Notes under the pieces: model-generated
Databases searched by the model: none
Told to the model about the DNA's origin: nothing
The model's input: the letters and a program-made list of their open reading frames with translations, nothing else
From: Actinomycetes bacterium
GTDB taxonomy: Bacteria; Actinomycetota; CALGFH01
NCBI GenBank assembly: GCA_030152105.1
Contig: JASLIH010000254.1
Location: 1-6,522 of the forward strand
Direction of reading: 5' to 3'
DNA length: 6,522 nt
Translations under genes and position numbers: made by a program
In this document: one piece after another, positions 1-5,812 of the stretch
How positions within the stretch are numbered: the stretch's first letter is position 1
Layout of the letters: every line of letters starts with the position of its first letter

Positions 1-50
1 CGGCTCTCGAAGGTGTCGCCGCGCCCGGCTCGATTGGGGGTGCTGTTCAT
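1..50 (-). CDS. Start of an unidentified gene translationally coupled to the sigma factor (partial)
   Basis: An ATG on the minus strand at 50-48 overlaps the TGA stop of the sigma-factor gene (ATGA), and the frame stays open to the window edge. The 16 visible residues are MNSTPNRAGRGDTFES. The overlap is a classic sign of translational coupling, so the product is probably made in proportion to the sigma factor. Genes in this position next to ECF sigma factors often encode an anti-sigma factor or a partner protein of unknown function, but the visible residues are too few to tell. The product is not recognised. Confidence 0.55.
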   Translation of the reverse strand, partial: MNSTPNRAGRGDTFES

Positions 51-646
51 GCGCGCTCCTCCTTGGCGAGGGTTGGGCTGGCGGGAACCGGCTGATCGGC
101 CGCGGACACCAGGGCACGCAGCCGGGTCCGGGCGCGCAGCAGGCGTACCCGGGTCGCGACCGCCGTGACTCCCAACACCTTGGCGGCTTCACCGGTGGTG
201 AGCCCGTCCACCGCGACCAGCTCCAGCAGCCGCCGGTCCTTGTCGCCCAACTGCTGCATGGCCTCGAAGGCACGACGCAGGGCCGAGGCGGCGTCGATGC
301 GCTCCTCGACCCGGGCGTAGTCGTCGGCGTCCAGCAGCGCCCGCCCCGCCAGCCGATGCTCGGCATCGGTCAGCCGTTGCTGCTGGCGGCGCATGCCGGC
401 GGCGACGTTGCCGGCCAGCCCATACAGCCAGGCCACCGCGTTGCCGCGGCGCGGATCGTAGCCACCGGCTGACTGCATGACCTCCAGGAACACGTTGGCG
501 ACGAAGTCAGCCACATCCTCGGGCCTGCTGAACCGGCGCACGCCCACGCCGGTCACCTTGGCGACGTGGCGCCGGTAGAACTCGGGGAGGAAGCCCGGAC
601 CGGCGGCGATCGCCGCCAACAGCTCCTCATCGTTGAGCTCGTGCAC
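47..646 (-). CDS. ECF-type RNA polymerase sigma factor (sigma-70 family)
   Basis: A 199-residue sigma factor that would direct RNA polymerase to a small set of promoters. Sigma region 2 spans about residues 20-92, with the FYRRH start, the RPEDVADFVANVFLEVM stretch (2.1/2.2) and the WLYGLAGNVAAGMRRQQQR stretch (2.3/2.4, -10 recognition). Region 4 spans about 125-178, with RRLLELVAVDGLTTGEAA followed by the helix-turn-helix VLGVTAVATRVRLLRAR (-35 recognition). There is no region 3, as expected for the ECF class, and no long C-terminal extension. The start is GTG at 646-644, preceded by AGGAGG (651-656) with a 4-nt spacer. The downstream gene overlaps by ATGA. Upstream lie a hairpin that separates it from the ArsR-SRPBCC unit and a possible ECF-like promoter at 685-710. 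The ECF assignment is firm; subgroup and target genes cannot be told from here. Confidence 0.93.
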   Translation of the reverse strand: MHELNDEELLAAIAAGPGFLPEFYRRHVAKVTGVGVRRFSRPEDVADFVANVFLEVMQSAGGYDPRRGNAVAWLYGLAGNVAAGMRRQQQRLTDAEHRLAGRALLDADDYARVEERIDAASALRRAFEAMQQLGDKDRRLLELVAVDGLTTGEAAKVLGVTAVATRVRLLRARTRLRALVSAADQPVPASPTLAKEERA

Positions 647-684
647 GACACCTCCTGCGACCGTGGCCTGCGCTCGTCAAGGGG

Positions 685-710
685 TTGTCGCCCACGGGGC
701 GGGCGTTACA
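685..710 (-). promoter_or_regulatory. Possible ECF-type promoter of the sigma-factor gene
   Basis: Read on the minus strand, TGTAACG (710-704) is followed 13 nt later by CGACAA (690-685), about 40 nt before the GTG start. An AAC-containing -35 and a CGAC-type -10 resemble promoters read by ECF sigma factors, which often activate their own gene. The spacing is shorter than the usual 15-17 nt, so this is a weak call. Confidence 0.3.
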
Positions 711-720
711 GCCACCGGGG

Positions 721-779
721 GAGCCTGCTCGACCCTGGCGGTTCGGCGTGCGAGGCCGAACGTGGCGGTCGGCAGGCTC
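721..779 (-). terminator. Long nested hairpin after the ArsR-SRPBCC unit, probable terminator
   Basis: Three nested inverted repeats build one extended stem-loop: 721-728 with 772-779 (8 bp, gagcctgc/gcaggctc), 730-734 with 767-771 (5 bp), and 741-747 with 755-761 (7 bp, gttcggc/gccgaac, 7-nt loop). It begins 11 nt after the stop of the SRPBCC gene on the minus strand. No T-run follows, which is common for GC-rich actinobacterial terminators. It could also attenuate read-through into the sigma-factor gene. Confidence 0.6.
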
Positions 780-789
780 CTCGGCTTGG

Positions 790-1443
790 TCAGTCGCCGG
801 TCTGCCGGTGCGGTGGGGTTGCCGCGTCGGGAGCGAACTGTGCCAGGGAGACCTCGGTGGCCGCGGCGAGCTGCTCGGCGGTGGCGGTGCCGGAGTCCGT
901 GACCACCTCGGCCCAGGCATGCACCGACTGCTTGGAGAACTCCTGCGCCTCCGCAGAGTTGGCGGCCGCGACGGGGTCGCCGACGGCCTCGCCGCGCAGG
1001 AACAGTCCCAGCCCCAGGAGCGCGCCGTCCCACCCGGGTCCCACGTACAGCGCGCCGGCGCCGCTCTGGGCCATCTCGATCGGGACGGTGTGTTCCAGCT
1101 CCAGCACGGTGTCGCTGTCACCGTCGGGGGTCAGGCGCAGCTCGACGATGCTGGTCGGCCCACCGAAGCTCACCTTCAGCAGGCGGGGCGGTTCGCAGGT
1201 GAGGATGTCGCCGCCGGCGTTGCCCTCGAGCTGGAAGCTCCCGCCGGCGCGCAGCTCACCGCTGATCGGCATGAACCAGCGCTTGATCCGGTCTGGTTGG
1301 GTCACGGCGTCCCAGACGTCACCGATCGGCGCGTCGTAGGCGCGTCGGAGCAGGACGCTGACAAGCTCGCCGGAGCCGTCGGCGGGGAGTTGCCGTTCGA
1401 CCTGGCGGTGGATGGCCTCGAGCTGGCCGGCGATGTCGATCAT
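790..1443 (-). CDS. SRPBCC-domain protein, AHSA1 (activator of Hsp90 ATPase) type
   Basis: A 217-residue soluble protein with the helix-grip fold of the START/Bet v1 superfamily. Residues about 28-130 show the family pattern: SVLLRRAYDAPIGDVWDAVTQPDRIKRWF (strand 1 and the two short helices), then GELRAGGSFQL, GGDILTCEPPRLLKVSF and DTVLELEHTV. The C-terminal helix includes AQEFSKQSVHAWAEVV (about 166-181). Such proteins enclose a hydrophobic cavity and are presumed to bind small hydrophobic ligands; the ligand here is unknown. The start ATG (1443-1441) overlaps the TGA of the ArsR gene, with AGGAGG at 1448-1453, so the two are translationally coupled. An ArsR-family repressor paired with an AHSA1-type protein is a recurrent actinobacterial arrangement. 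The same frame stays open further upstream, but the SD, the overlap and the loss of protein-like composition fix this start. Confidence 0.9.
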   Translation of the reverse strand: MIDIAGQLEAIHRQVERQLPADGSGELVSVLLRRAYDAPIGDVWDAVTQPDRIKRWFMPISGELRAGGSFQLEGNAGGDILTCEPPRLLKVSFGGPTSIVELRLTPDGDSDTVLELEHTVPIEMAQSGAGALYVGPGWDGALLGLGLFLRGEAVGDPVAAANSAEAQEFSKQSVHAWAEVVTDSGTATAEQLAAATEVSLAQFAPDAATPPHRQTGD

Positions 1444-1841
1444 CGGTCCTCCTCGTCGTTGTCGTTGTCGCCGGTGGTTGGTGGGCTGGTGGCCGTCGAA
1501 CCAGCGGCGCTGGCGGCGCGGCGCTCCCGCTTGCCCCGCGCCAACTCGGTGGCCAGGGCGTCCAGGTGCTGGCTCCAGAACCCTCGGAAGCGCTCCAGCC
1601 ACACGTCGACCTCCCGCAGGGGCACGGGGTCGACCGCGTACAGACGGCGGGCGCCCTCGGCGCGCACGAGGGCGAACCCGTGCTCGCGCAGCACGCGCAG
1701 GTGCTGGGAGACCGCCGGCTGGGAGATCCCGAACTCGGCGCGGATGACCGCGGTGATCGCACCGGAGGTCTGCTCGCCGTTGGCCAGCAGCTCCAGGATG
1801 CGGCGCCGCACCGGGTCGCCCAGGACATCGAATGCGTGCAT
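1440..1841 (-). CDS. ArsR/SmtB-family transcriptional repressor
   Basis: A 133-residue winged helix-turn-helix regulator. Residues 1-20 (MHAFDVLGDPVRRRILELLA) are the typical ArsR opening, residues about 24-55 hold the recognition helix SQPAVSQHLRVLREHG, and the wing is FALVRAEGARRLYAV (56-70). VDVWLERFRGFWSQHLDAL (78-96) is the C-terminal dimerisation helix. The protein has no cysteine, so the classic ELCVCD-type metal site is absent and it is probably not a thiolate metal sensor. The tail is low-complexity and acidic (DNDNDEED), overlapping the SD and start of the next gene. Its promoter contains an inverted repeat, implying autorepression of itself and the coupled SRPBCC gene. The ATG lies 6 nt behind the -10 with no SD, which suggests leaderless translation. 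Confidence 0.92.
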   Translation of the reverse strand: MHAFDVLGDPVRRRILELLANGEQTSGAITAVIRAEFGISQPAVSQHLRVLREHGFALVRAEGARRLYAVDPVPLREVDVWLERFRGFWSQHLDALATELARGKRERRAASAAGSTATSPPTTGDNDNDEEDR

Positions 1842-1847
1842 GCAGGC

Positions 1848-1877
1848 ACTGTATTACCACTTGCTAATATAAGTCAA
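1848..1877 (-). promoter_or_regulatory. Promoter of the ArsR-SRPBCC operon, probably leaderless
   Basis: On the minus strand, TTGACT (-35, 1877-1872) is followed by an 18-nt spacer and TACAGT (-10, 1853-1848). The ATG starts 6 nt after the -10, so transcription should begin at or next to the A of the start codon. No Shine-Dalgarno sequence lies in the 6-nt gap. This local AT-rich patch stands out in GC-rich DNA. The -35 begins only 3 nt after the stop of the upstream membrane-protein gene. Confidence 0.6.
1852..1869. promoter_or_regulatory. Inverted repeat, likely ArsR operator
   Basis: TATTA (1852-1856) and TAATA (1865-1869) form an inverted repeat separated by 8 nt, placed between the -35 and the -10. 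A dimer bound here would block RNA polymerase. The position directly upstream of an ArsR gene supports autoregulation, though the half-sites are short. Confidence 0.5.
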
Positions 1878-1880
1878 CGC

Positions 1881-2962
1881 TTAGATCTTGGCGCGGCTTG
1901 GTGATGTTGGCGGCGGCGCGTGGGGTTCATCAGCGGCTGCGACACCGGGTTGTGCCCGGCGGGTCCGGCGCCACGCCCACGCCAGCGAGGCGAGGACCCC
2001 TGCCAGGAGGATGGTGTTGCTCAGGTACCGCTCCGCTGATGACGCATCCCCCAGGGATCGACGACGAAGAAGGAGGCGGCCACGGTGGCCACCAGGGGAC
2101 CGGCGGCGACCAGCAGCACGTGCTCGCGCCCCCAGCCCGACCGCCGGGACCAGACCAGCAGCAGCCCACCCAGCAGGCCCAGCGCCGCCACATCCATGGC
2201 GATCCCGCCCCAGGCCGCGGGCGCCTGGTTCGGGATGGCGGTCAGCGCCAGAGCGGCGACGCCGGCCAGCCACGGGCGCGGCGCCCGCTTGGACGAGGCC
2301 CCGCCCGCGGTGCGGCGCGCGAGCGCCAGGGCGGCCACGACGAGCGCGGCGACCACCACGGCGGTGCCGATGAGCTGGGCGGGCGCGATGAGGAATCCTC
2401 TGGGACGGGGTCGTAGGCGAAGACGAAGCCGGCGCCAAGCAGGTACAGCAGCCCGATCACGGTCAGGCCGGTCCGCCCCAGCCACGGCCGGTCGGCCCGG
2501 TCCGGGACGAAGGCTTCGACCACGGCGATCGGCGCGGCAATGGTCATGATCATGAAGCCGGCGACGAAGCCGAGATGGTTGGCGCTGATGCCCAGCCCGG
2601 GATGAGGGTGGCCTCCCTCTCTTCCCTCCAGGCCTGCGCCCAGGTGGGGTCGTCGTTGTCGAGGTAGCCGGGGTTGAACAGGCTCTGTCGATCAGGCCGG
2701 CCTGGATCAGCCCGAAGGCGGCGCCAAGCAGCAGGATCGTCAGCCAGCCACGCCCGGTGCGGCGGGTGATCTCGCGGATGAGCACCGCGACCGTGCCGTA
2801 CAGCGGGGTGAAGATCCCCAGGTAGCCCAGCAGCACCAGCGGGTTGAACACCTGGTACCCGCTGAGGTCCTCCGCAGCGATCGGGGACACCACCAGCAGC
2901 CGGACCACTGGCGCCAGCCCGCCCAGCAGCAGCGGGAGTCGCCGGTCGCGTGGCGCTGTCAT
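1881..2962 (-). pseudogene. Polytopic membrane protein gene with four apparent -1 frameshifts
   Basis: Four open segments in successive frames join into one coherent membrane protein. Segment 1 (2962 to ~2687) ends in GAAFGLIQAGLID; segment 2 (~2687-2592) continues QSLFNPGYLDNDDPTW...LIPGW; segment 3 (~2592-2400) GISANHLGFVAGFMIMTI...FVFAYDP; segment 4 (~2398-2054) GFLIAPAQLIGTAVVV...VVDPWG; segment 5 runs to the TAA at 1883-1881 (DASSAERYLSNTILLAG). Each junction needs one extra base (near 2687, 2591-2593, 2399-2400 and in the G-run at about 2049-2053). The repaired length is 1086 nt, about 361 residues, with about ten hydrophobic helices. The IREITRRTGRGW...QSLFNP pattern resembles an uncharacterised actinobacterial integral membrane family; no function is known to me. 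The start ATG at 2962 has GGAGGAGG (2971-2978) at 8 nt, and a TetR-type palindrome lies 11 nt further up. It is either a decaying gene or the result of indel errors. Confidence 0.75.
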
Positions 2963-2970
2963 GTGGATGC

Positions 2971-2978
2971 CCTCCTCC
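2971..2978 (-). promoter_or_regulatory. Ribosome binding site fixing the membrane-protein start
   Basis: GGAGGAGG on the minus strand lies 8 nt before the ATG at 2962-2960. This favours that start (MTAPRDRRLPLLLGG) over an in-frame GTG nine codons upstream at 2989-2987, which would contain this site inside the coding region. Confidence 0.7.
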
Positions 2979-2989
2979 GGCTCGCCCAC

Positions 2990-3003
2990 CTACCGAACGG
3001 TAG
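2990..3003. promoter_or_regulatory. Perfect palindrome of TetR-operator type
   Basis: CTACCG-AA-CGGTAG is two perfect 6-bp half-sites around 2 bp. It lies 11 nt upstream of the Shine-Dalgarno site of the membrane-protein gene. The taccga/cggta form is a common operator for TetR-family repressors in actinobacteria. No TetR gene is in the window, so the regulator would be encoded elsewhere or has been lost. Confidence 0.6.
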
Positions 3004-3461
3004 CGACCGGCTTGTGGACGGCGGATCGGCCATCGGGATCGCCCACCGCGACCAAAGTCGCCGCTTCGGGCGCCGAGGTCGACCAAGGTTGGGTGGTCGG
3101 CCGGCGAGGACCACGTGCTTTGCCTGCTCGGCAGGAGGCAGCGTCGCCAACGCCCCGGGGTTGGGGGCATTGCAGGCCGCTCGGGTGGGCCAAACCACCA
3201 AAGCCACCCCATGGGATACGTGCAGAACCTCTGGTCGGGCGTTCAGCACAGCGCTCGGCCGCGTGTAGTCCGCGACTATCTGGAATAGCGACCGGGGGAG
3301 ATCAGGCTCATGACGCCCCGGGGGAGTGGTACGCCCGCCCGACGTCGTGCGCTTCACATGATGGATGTGACGGCGTGTCCGCATCGTTGGGCCGGCCTTC
3401 GGCGGCAGTGTCAACCTGACCCTGGTCGCTACGCACCGTGGGCGAGTGCCTGGTAGCTGAG
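3004..3461. other. Gene-poor stretch, no convincing coding region
   Basis: About 460 bp separate the palindrome from the small membrane-protein gene. Several frames are open on both strands, as expected at this GC content, but none gives a recognisable domain, a sensible start with SD, or protein-like composition. The only clear structure is the hairpin at 3077-3102. It could be the upstream regulatory region of the broken membrane gene or a decayed gene. Confidence 0.5.
3077..3102. other. Hairpin in the gene-poor stretch
   Basis: GGTCGACCA (3077-3085) pairs with TGGTCGGCC (3094-3102), with one G-U pair and an 8-nt loop. No T-run follows on either strand. It may be a terminator or part of a leader structure; the role is unknown. 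Confidence 0.35.
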
Positions 3462-3746
3462 CTATGCGTCACGGCCCTCGGTGCCTTCAGTCCATCCCGG
3501 CATGCCTGGGCGCGGACCCTCGTAGAGGTGCGGGACCACGACGGCCCGCCGGAAGCGCTGGACCTGGTACGCGAAGCCCAGCGCCGCCAGCCCCAGCCCG
3601 ACCAGGGTGCCGATGACCGCGGCCACCGGGACCGGTGCTTCCAGCAACCAGCCCAGGGCCAGGGTGACGACCACCCCGCCCACGATCGCGTCGATGCAGC
3701 CAAGCATGCTCGCCGCCGTCAGCAACATCTGCAGGGGGGGAACCAC
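3462..3746 (-). CDS. Small membrane protein with two transmembrane helices
   Basis: A 94-residue protein that I do not recognise. Two hydrophobic segments are clear: about residues 8-35 (LLTAASMLGCIDAIVGGVVVTLALGWLL is the region) and about 39-60 (VPVAAVIGTLVGLGLAALGFAY). A basic segment follows (QVQRFRRA), then a soluble tail rich in Pro and Gly (about 66-94). The positive patch after helix 2 suggests that both ends face the cytoplasm. The start is a GTG at 3746-3744 with only a weak GGGG upstream; an ATG at 3728 is possible and would shorten it by six residues. It is divergent from the LamG gene across a 120-bp gap. The composition argues for a real gene, but there is no contextual clue to function. 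Confidence 0.55.
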   Translation of the reverse strand: MVPPLQMLLTAASMLGCIDAIVGGVVVTLALGWLLEAPVPVAAVIGTLVGLGLAALGFAYQVQRFRRAVVVPHLYEGPRPGMPGWTEGTEGRDA

Positions 3747-3838
3747 GCCCCGTCAGCAGGCTGCTACGGGCTGGATGAGCTCGCGATCGATCCGACGGCT
3801 ACGCTAGCCCTTCCCAGTCCTACAACTAGACGATCGTA

Positions 3839-3851
3839 GATAACCGGTATC
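3839..3851. promoter_or_regulatory. Near-palindrome in the divergent gap
   Basis: GATA-A-CCGG-TATC is an inverted repeat with one asymmetric A, lying just upstream of the GGAGG of the LamG gene. An 8-bp palindrome (ACGATCGT, 3830-3837) sits beside it. The location in a 120-bp divergent intergenic gap makes a regulatory role possible, but no promoter consensus is clear. Confidence 0.25.
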
Positions 3852-3866
3852 TGCCGGAGGCTAGTA

Positions 3867-4544
3867 GTGGAGCCAGCGATGACCGAGCATGCGGCAGTGT
3901 TTGACGGCCTCGACGACTACGTCGAGATCGCCGACCACCCCGACTACTCCATCGCCACCACCGGCGAGCTGACGGTGGTCGCCCTCATCCGCCCGGACTC
4001 GTTGGAGATGCCCGCCCAGGAGCGGACCGGGTACGTCAACTGGCTCGGCAAGGGCGTCCCCGGGCAGGACGAGTGGACCTTCCGGATGTACCAGCTCGGC
4101 AACAGCGAAGACCGAGGGAACCGGATCTCCTGCTATGCGTTCAACCTTGATGCCAGGGCGGGCGGCACCCGCTTCGGCATCGGCTCCCACTTCCAGGACG
4201 AGCTGGCTCCGGGGCAGTGGCTGCTGGTCGCCGGCGCCTGGGACGCGACCCGTGTGTCGATCTATCGGGACGGGGTGTTGCGCGACAGCGACCTGCTCGA
4301 CCAGTCAGCCACCGGCGGGCCGACCATCACCCCCGAGCACGGTGACGCCCCGGTCCGCATCGGGACCCGCGATTTCAATAGCTTCTTCCAAGGAGCGATC
4401 AGCCGGGTCGCCATCTTCAACCACAAGCTGGCCGACAGCGAACAGGCCGCCCTGCAAACCGCCCGCGCGGCTGGCACGCTGGACAGCGCGATCAGCGGCA
4501 CCGCCGGGCTGGTCGGGTTCTGGCGGCTGGGCACACCGGCTTGA
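3867..4544 (+). CDS. LamG-like (concanavalin A-like lectin/glucanase fold) protein
   Basis: A 225-residue protein made of one LamG/pentraxin-type jelly-roll domain, a fold that usually binds carbohydrate or protein surfaces. The order of motifs is typical: AAVFDGLDDYVEI (9-21), TTGELTVVALIRPDSL (31-46), the YVNWLGKG strand (56-63), HFQDELAPGQWLLVAGAWD (108-126), VSIYRDGVLRD (130-140) and RIGTRDFNSFFQGAISRVAIFN (164-185), then a closing GLVGFWRLG. No signal peptide or membrane segment is present, so it is predicted to be cytoplasmic unless exported another way, which is unusual for this fold. The GTG at 3867 has CCGGAGG (3854-3860) at 6 nt; the ATG at 3879 also has GGAG at 6 nt and gives MTEHAAVFDG, a start that fits the fold equally well. 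No catalytic residues are evident, so a binding role is more likely than glycosidase activity. Confidence 0.88.
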   Translation: MEPAMTEHAAVFDGLDDYVEIADHPDYSIATTGELTVVALIRPDSLEMPAQERTGYVNWLGKGVPGQDEWTFRMYQLGNSEDRGNRISCYAFNLDARAGGTRFGIGSHFQDELAPGQWLLVAGAWDATRVSIYRDGVLRDSDLLDQSATGGPTITPEHGDAPVRIGTRDFNSFFQGAISRVAIFNHKLADSEQAALQTARAAGTLDSAISGTAGLVGFWRLGTPA

Positions 4545-4713
4545 GGGTCGTCATCGACCACGCAGCCGGTCGCGACGTCACCTACGGGCGGGATCGAGCT
4601 AAAACAGCGGCTGGACACCGCCGTTAGCGGGTGGAGCGGGCACGCTGTCGTTGGCCTTGGCGGCGTGCCGTGGTGGTTCGGTCAGAGCTGTCGACTGCAT
4701 CGCCCGACACGAG

Positions 4714-4729
4714 CGAGCCAGGAGGCTCG
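4714..4729. terminator. Candidate hairpin downstream of the LamG gene
   Basis: CGAGCC-agga-GGCTCG is a perfect 6-bp stem with a 4-nt loop; an alternative overlapping pairing CACGAG/CTCGTG (4708-4713 with 4726-4731) is also possible. It is 170 nt past the LamG stop and has no T-run, so a terminator role is only possible. Confidence 0.3.
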
Positions 4730-5166
4730 TGAGCTTCCACGCTGCCCGATCGCGCTCGGCTACAACCACAGCAACTGACCTCATGACTTCGCCATCTACA
4801 ATGCGCTGCGACCTGCGACAACATCGGTTAGCACGGCGCTTGGCCGCCGATCCATGGTAAGGATGGGGCCACCCGCAACAGGCTGCCCCCCAATGCCCTG
4901 GGTAGGAGCGGCAACGCCCCGTCCGGCGAGTTCAGGAGTCTCCGTGAGTCGCGCTTCCGTCGCCACCGGGTCATCGCTGATCACGCCCATGGATCCTCCG
5001 CTCTCGTTGCACCGCCACCGAGCATCCTCTCCGTCGCAAATGCCGCACGCCTTCCGCGAAAGGTAGGAATCCTGTCGGCCGGTTGAGCGGCTCGATGGCA
5101 GCGTCATCAATGAGCTATGGTCCGGCTGAAACAGCGCAGACGCACCATGTTCCCGTCCATGGCCAT

Positions 5167-5172
5167 GGGAGG
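5167..5172 (+). promoter_or_regulatory. Ribosome binding site deciding the lipoprotein start
   Basis: GGGAGG lies 4 nt before the ATG at 5177. The upstream in-frame ATGs (5117, 5147, 5159, 5165) have no comparable site, and starting at 5177 gives a textbook lipoprotein signal of 20 residues. Confidence 0.6.
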
Positions 5173-5176
5173 CAGC

Positions 5177-5707
5177 ATGGGACGCCGGGTGACCACCGTC
5201 ATGCTGCTCCTGCTGGGCGTCGCCTTCATGGCCGGCTGCTCTGGCAGCGTCTATGTCCGTGACCCCACCGTCGACGCGGCCAAGATGCAAGACGACATCG
5301 CCAAGCAATTGCAAGCCGACAATCCCGACCTGCGCGTTGAGGGAGTCACCTGCCCCGAAGGTGTCGAGCATGCCGACGGCGCGAGCTTCCAATGCACCGC
5401 CGAGCTCGAGGGCGTCAAGGCGCAGTTCACGGTGACCATGAGGCTCAAGGATCCGAGCACCGGGGAGTTCGATTACAGCTGGAAGCCAGCCAAACCCATT
5501 ATCGACGTCGACAAGATCGTCCAGGAGGTGGAGCAGCAGTACACCCAGTCCCCCAACGCCAAAGTCGACTGCGGCACAGCTCCCGTGCGGGTCGTGGACG
5601 CTGGCGACACGATCGACTGCACCATCTCCGAGGGGAGGGAGCGCACGGTCGTGCATGCTGTGGTCGAGGACGCAGAGGGGACGATCCGCTTCGAGCAGCA
5701 GGGCTGA
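5177..5707 (+). CDS. Secreted lipoprotein with two tandem DUF4333-like domains
   Basis: A 176-residue preprotein. The signal has a short basic start (MGRR), a hydrophobic core (VTTVMLLLLGVAFMA) and a lipobox ending in MAGC, so cleavage before Cys21 and lipid anchoring on the outer face of the membrane are predicted. Two similar units follow. Each has an acidic helix (DAAKMQDDIAKQLQ, about 33-46; DVDKIVQEVEQQY, about 110-122) and then a small beta domain with a cysteine pair: VTCPEGVEHADGASFQCTAEL (C59, C73) and VDCGTAPVRVVDAGDTIDCTI (C132, C148). The pattern matches DUF4333, a domain of unknown function in actinobacterial lipoproteins and membrane proteins; the cysteine pairs probably form disulfides. 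The second unit is complete to the end (GTIRFEQQG). An ATG at 5117 would add 20 residues before the signal and is less likely. No operon partner is visible. Confidence 0.85.
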   Translation: MGRRVTTVMLLLLGVAFMAGCSGSVYVRDPTVDAAKMQDDIAKQLQADNPDLRVEGVTCPEGVEHADGASFQCTAELEGVKAQFTVTMRLKDPSTGEFDYSWKPAKPIIDVDKIVQEVEQQYTQSPNAKVDCGTAPVRVVDAGDTIDCTISEGRERTVVHAVVEDAEGTIRFEQQG

Positions 5708-5791
5708 CTGGCCTGCGCCAAGCCACTGCCGCATTCTGCCAGATCGTGATTCAAAGACGGGAACAGCTGTTGATGGCCCTCCATCCGATGT

Positions 5792-5812
5792 TGGCAATCC
5801 ATCTGGCAATCC
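5792..5812. repeat. Short direct repeat near the att site
   Basis: TGGCAATCC occurs twice with a 12-bp period (5792-5800 and 5804-5812), about 107 bp before the partial tRNA. Phased short direct repeats at this distance from an attachment core can be integrase arm-type sites, but two copies are weak evidence. Confidence 0.3.

Larger units (their letters stand above)
4545..5176. other. Gene-poor stretch between LamG and lipoprotein genes
   Basis: About 630 bp with no recognised gene on either strand. A small hairpin (GGTCG-tcat-CGACC, 4546-4559) directly follows the LamG stop, and a stronger one lies at 4714-4729. A loose promoter-like pair, TTGAGC (5083-5088) and ATCAAT (5106-5111), precedes the lipoprotein with a 17-nt spacer. 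The frame of the lipoprotein is open back to an ATG at 5117, but the first 20 codons are better read as leader. Confidence 0.45.

Noticed and set aside
685..1872. Long plus-strand open frame opposite the SRPBCC and ArsR genes
   Set aside because: It is antisense to two well-supported genes, has Arg/Gly-rich composition typical of GC-rich shadow frames, and shows no domain.
2550..3212. Minus-strand frame of 220 codons taken as a separate gene
   Set aside because: Only its last part (about 2687-2592) is protein-like, and this belongs to the frameshifted membrane protein; the rest is a shadow frame.
2959..3414. Minus-strand open frame of 151 codons
   Set aside because: It has no recognisable domain, no SD and skewed composition, and it overlaps the TetR-type palindrome and the start of the membrane-protein gene.
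3438..3839. Plus-strand open frame of 133 codons
   Set aside because: It is antisense to the small membrane protein and polar without motifs; the minus-strand frame has two clear hydrophobic helices.
5117..5176. Longer N-terminus for the lipoprotein
   Set aside because: It would put 20 residues before a complete lipoprotein signal, and the SD fits the ATG at 5177.
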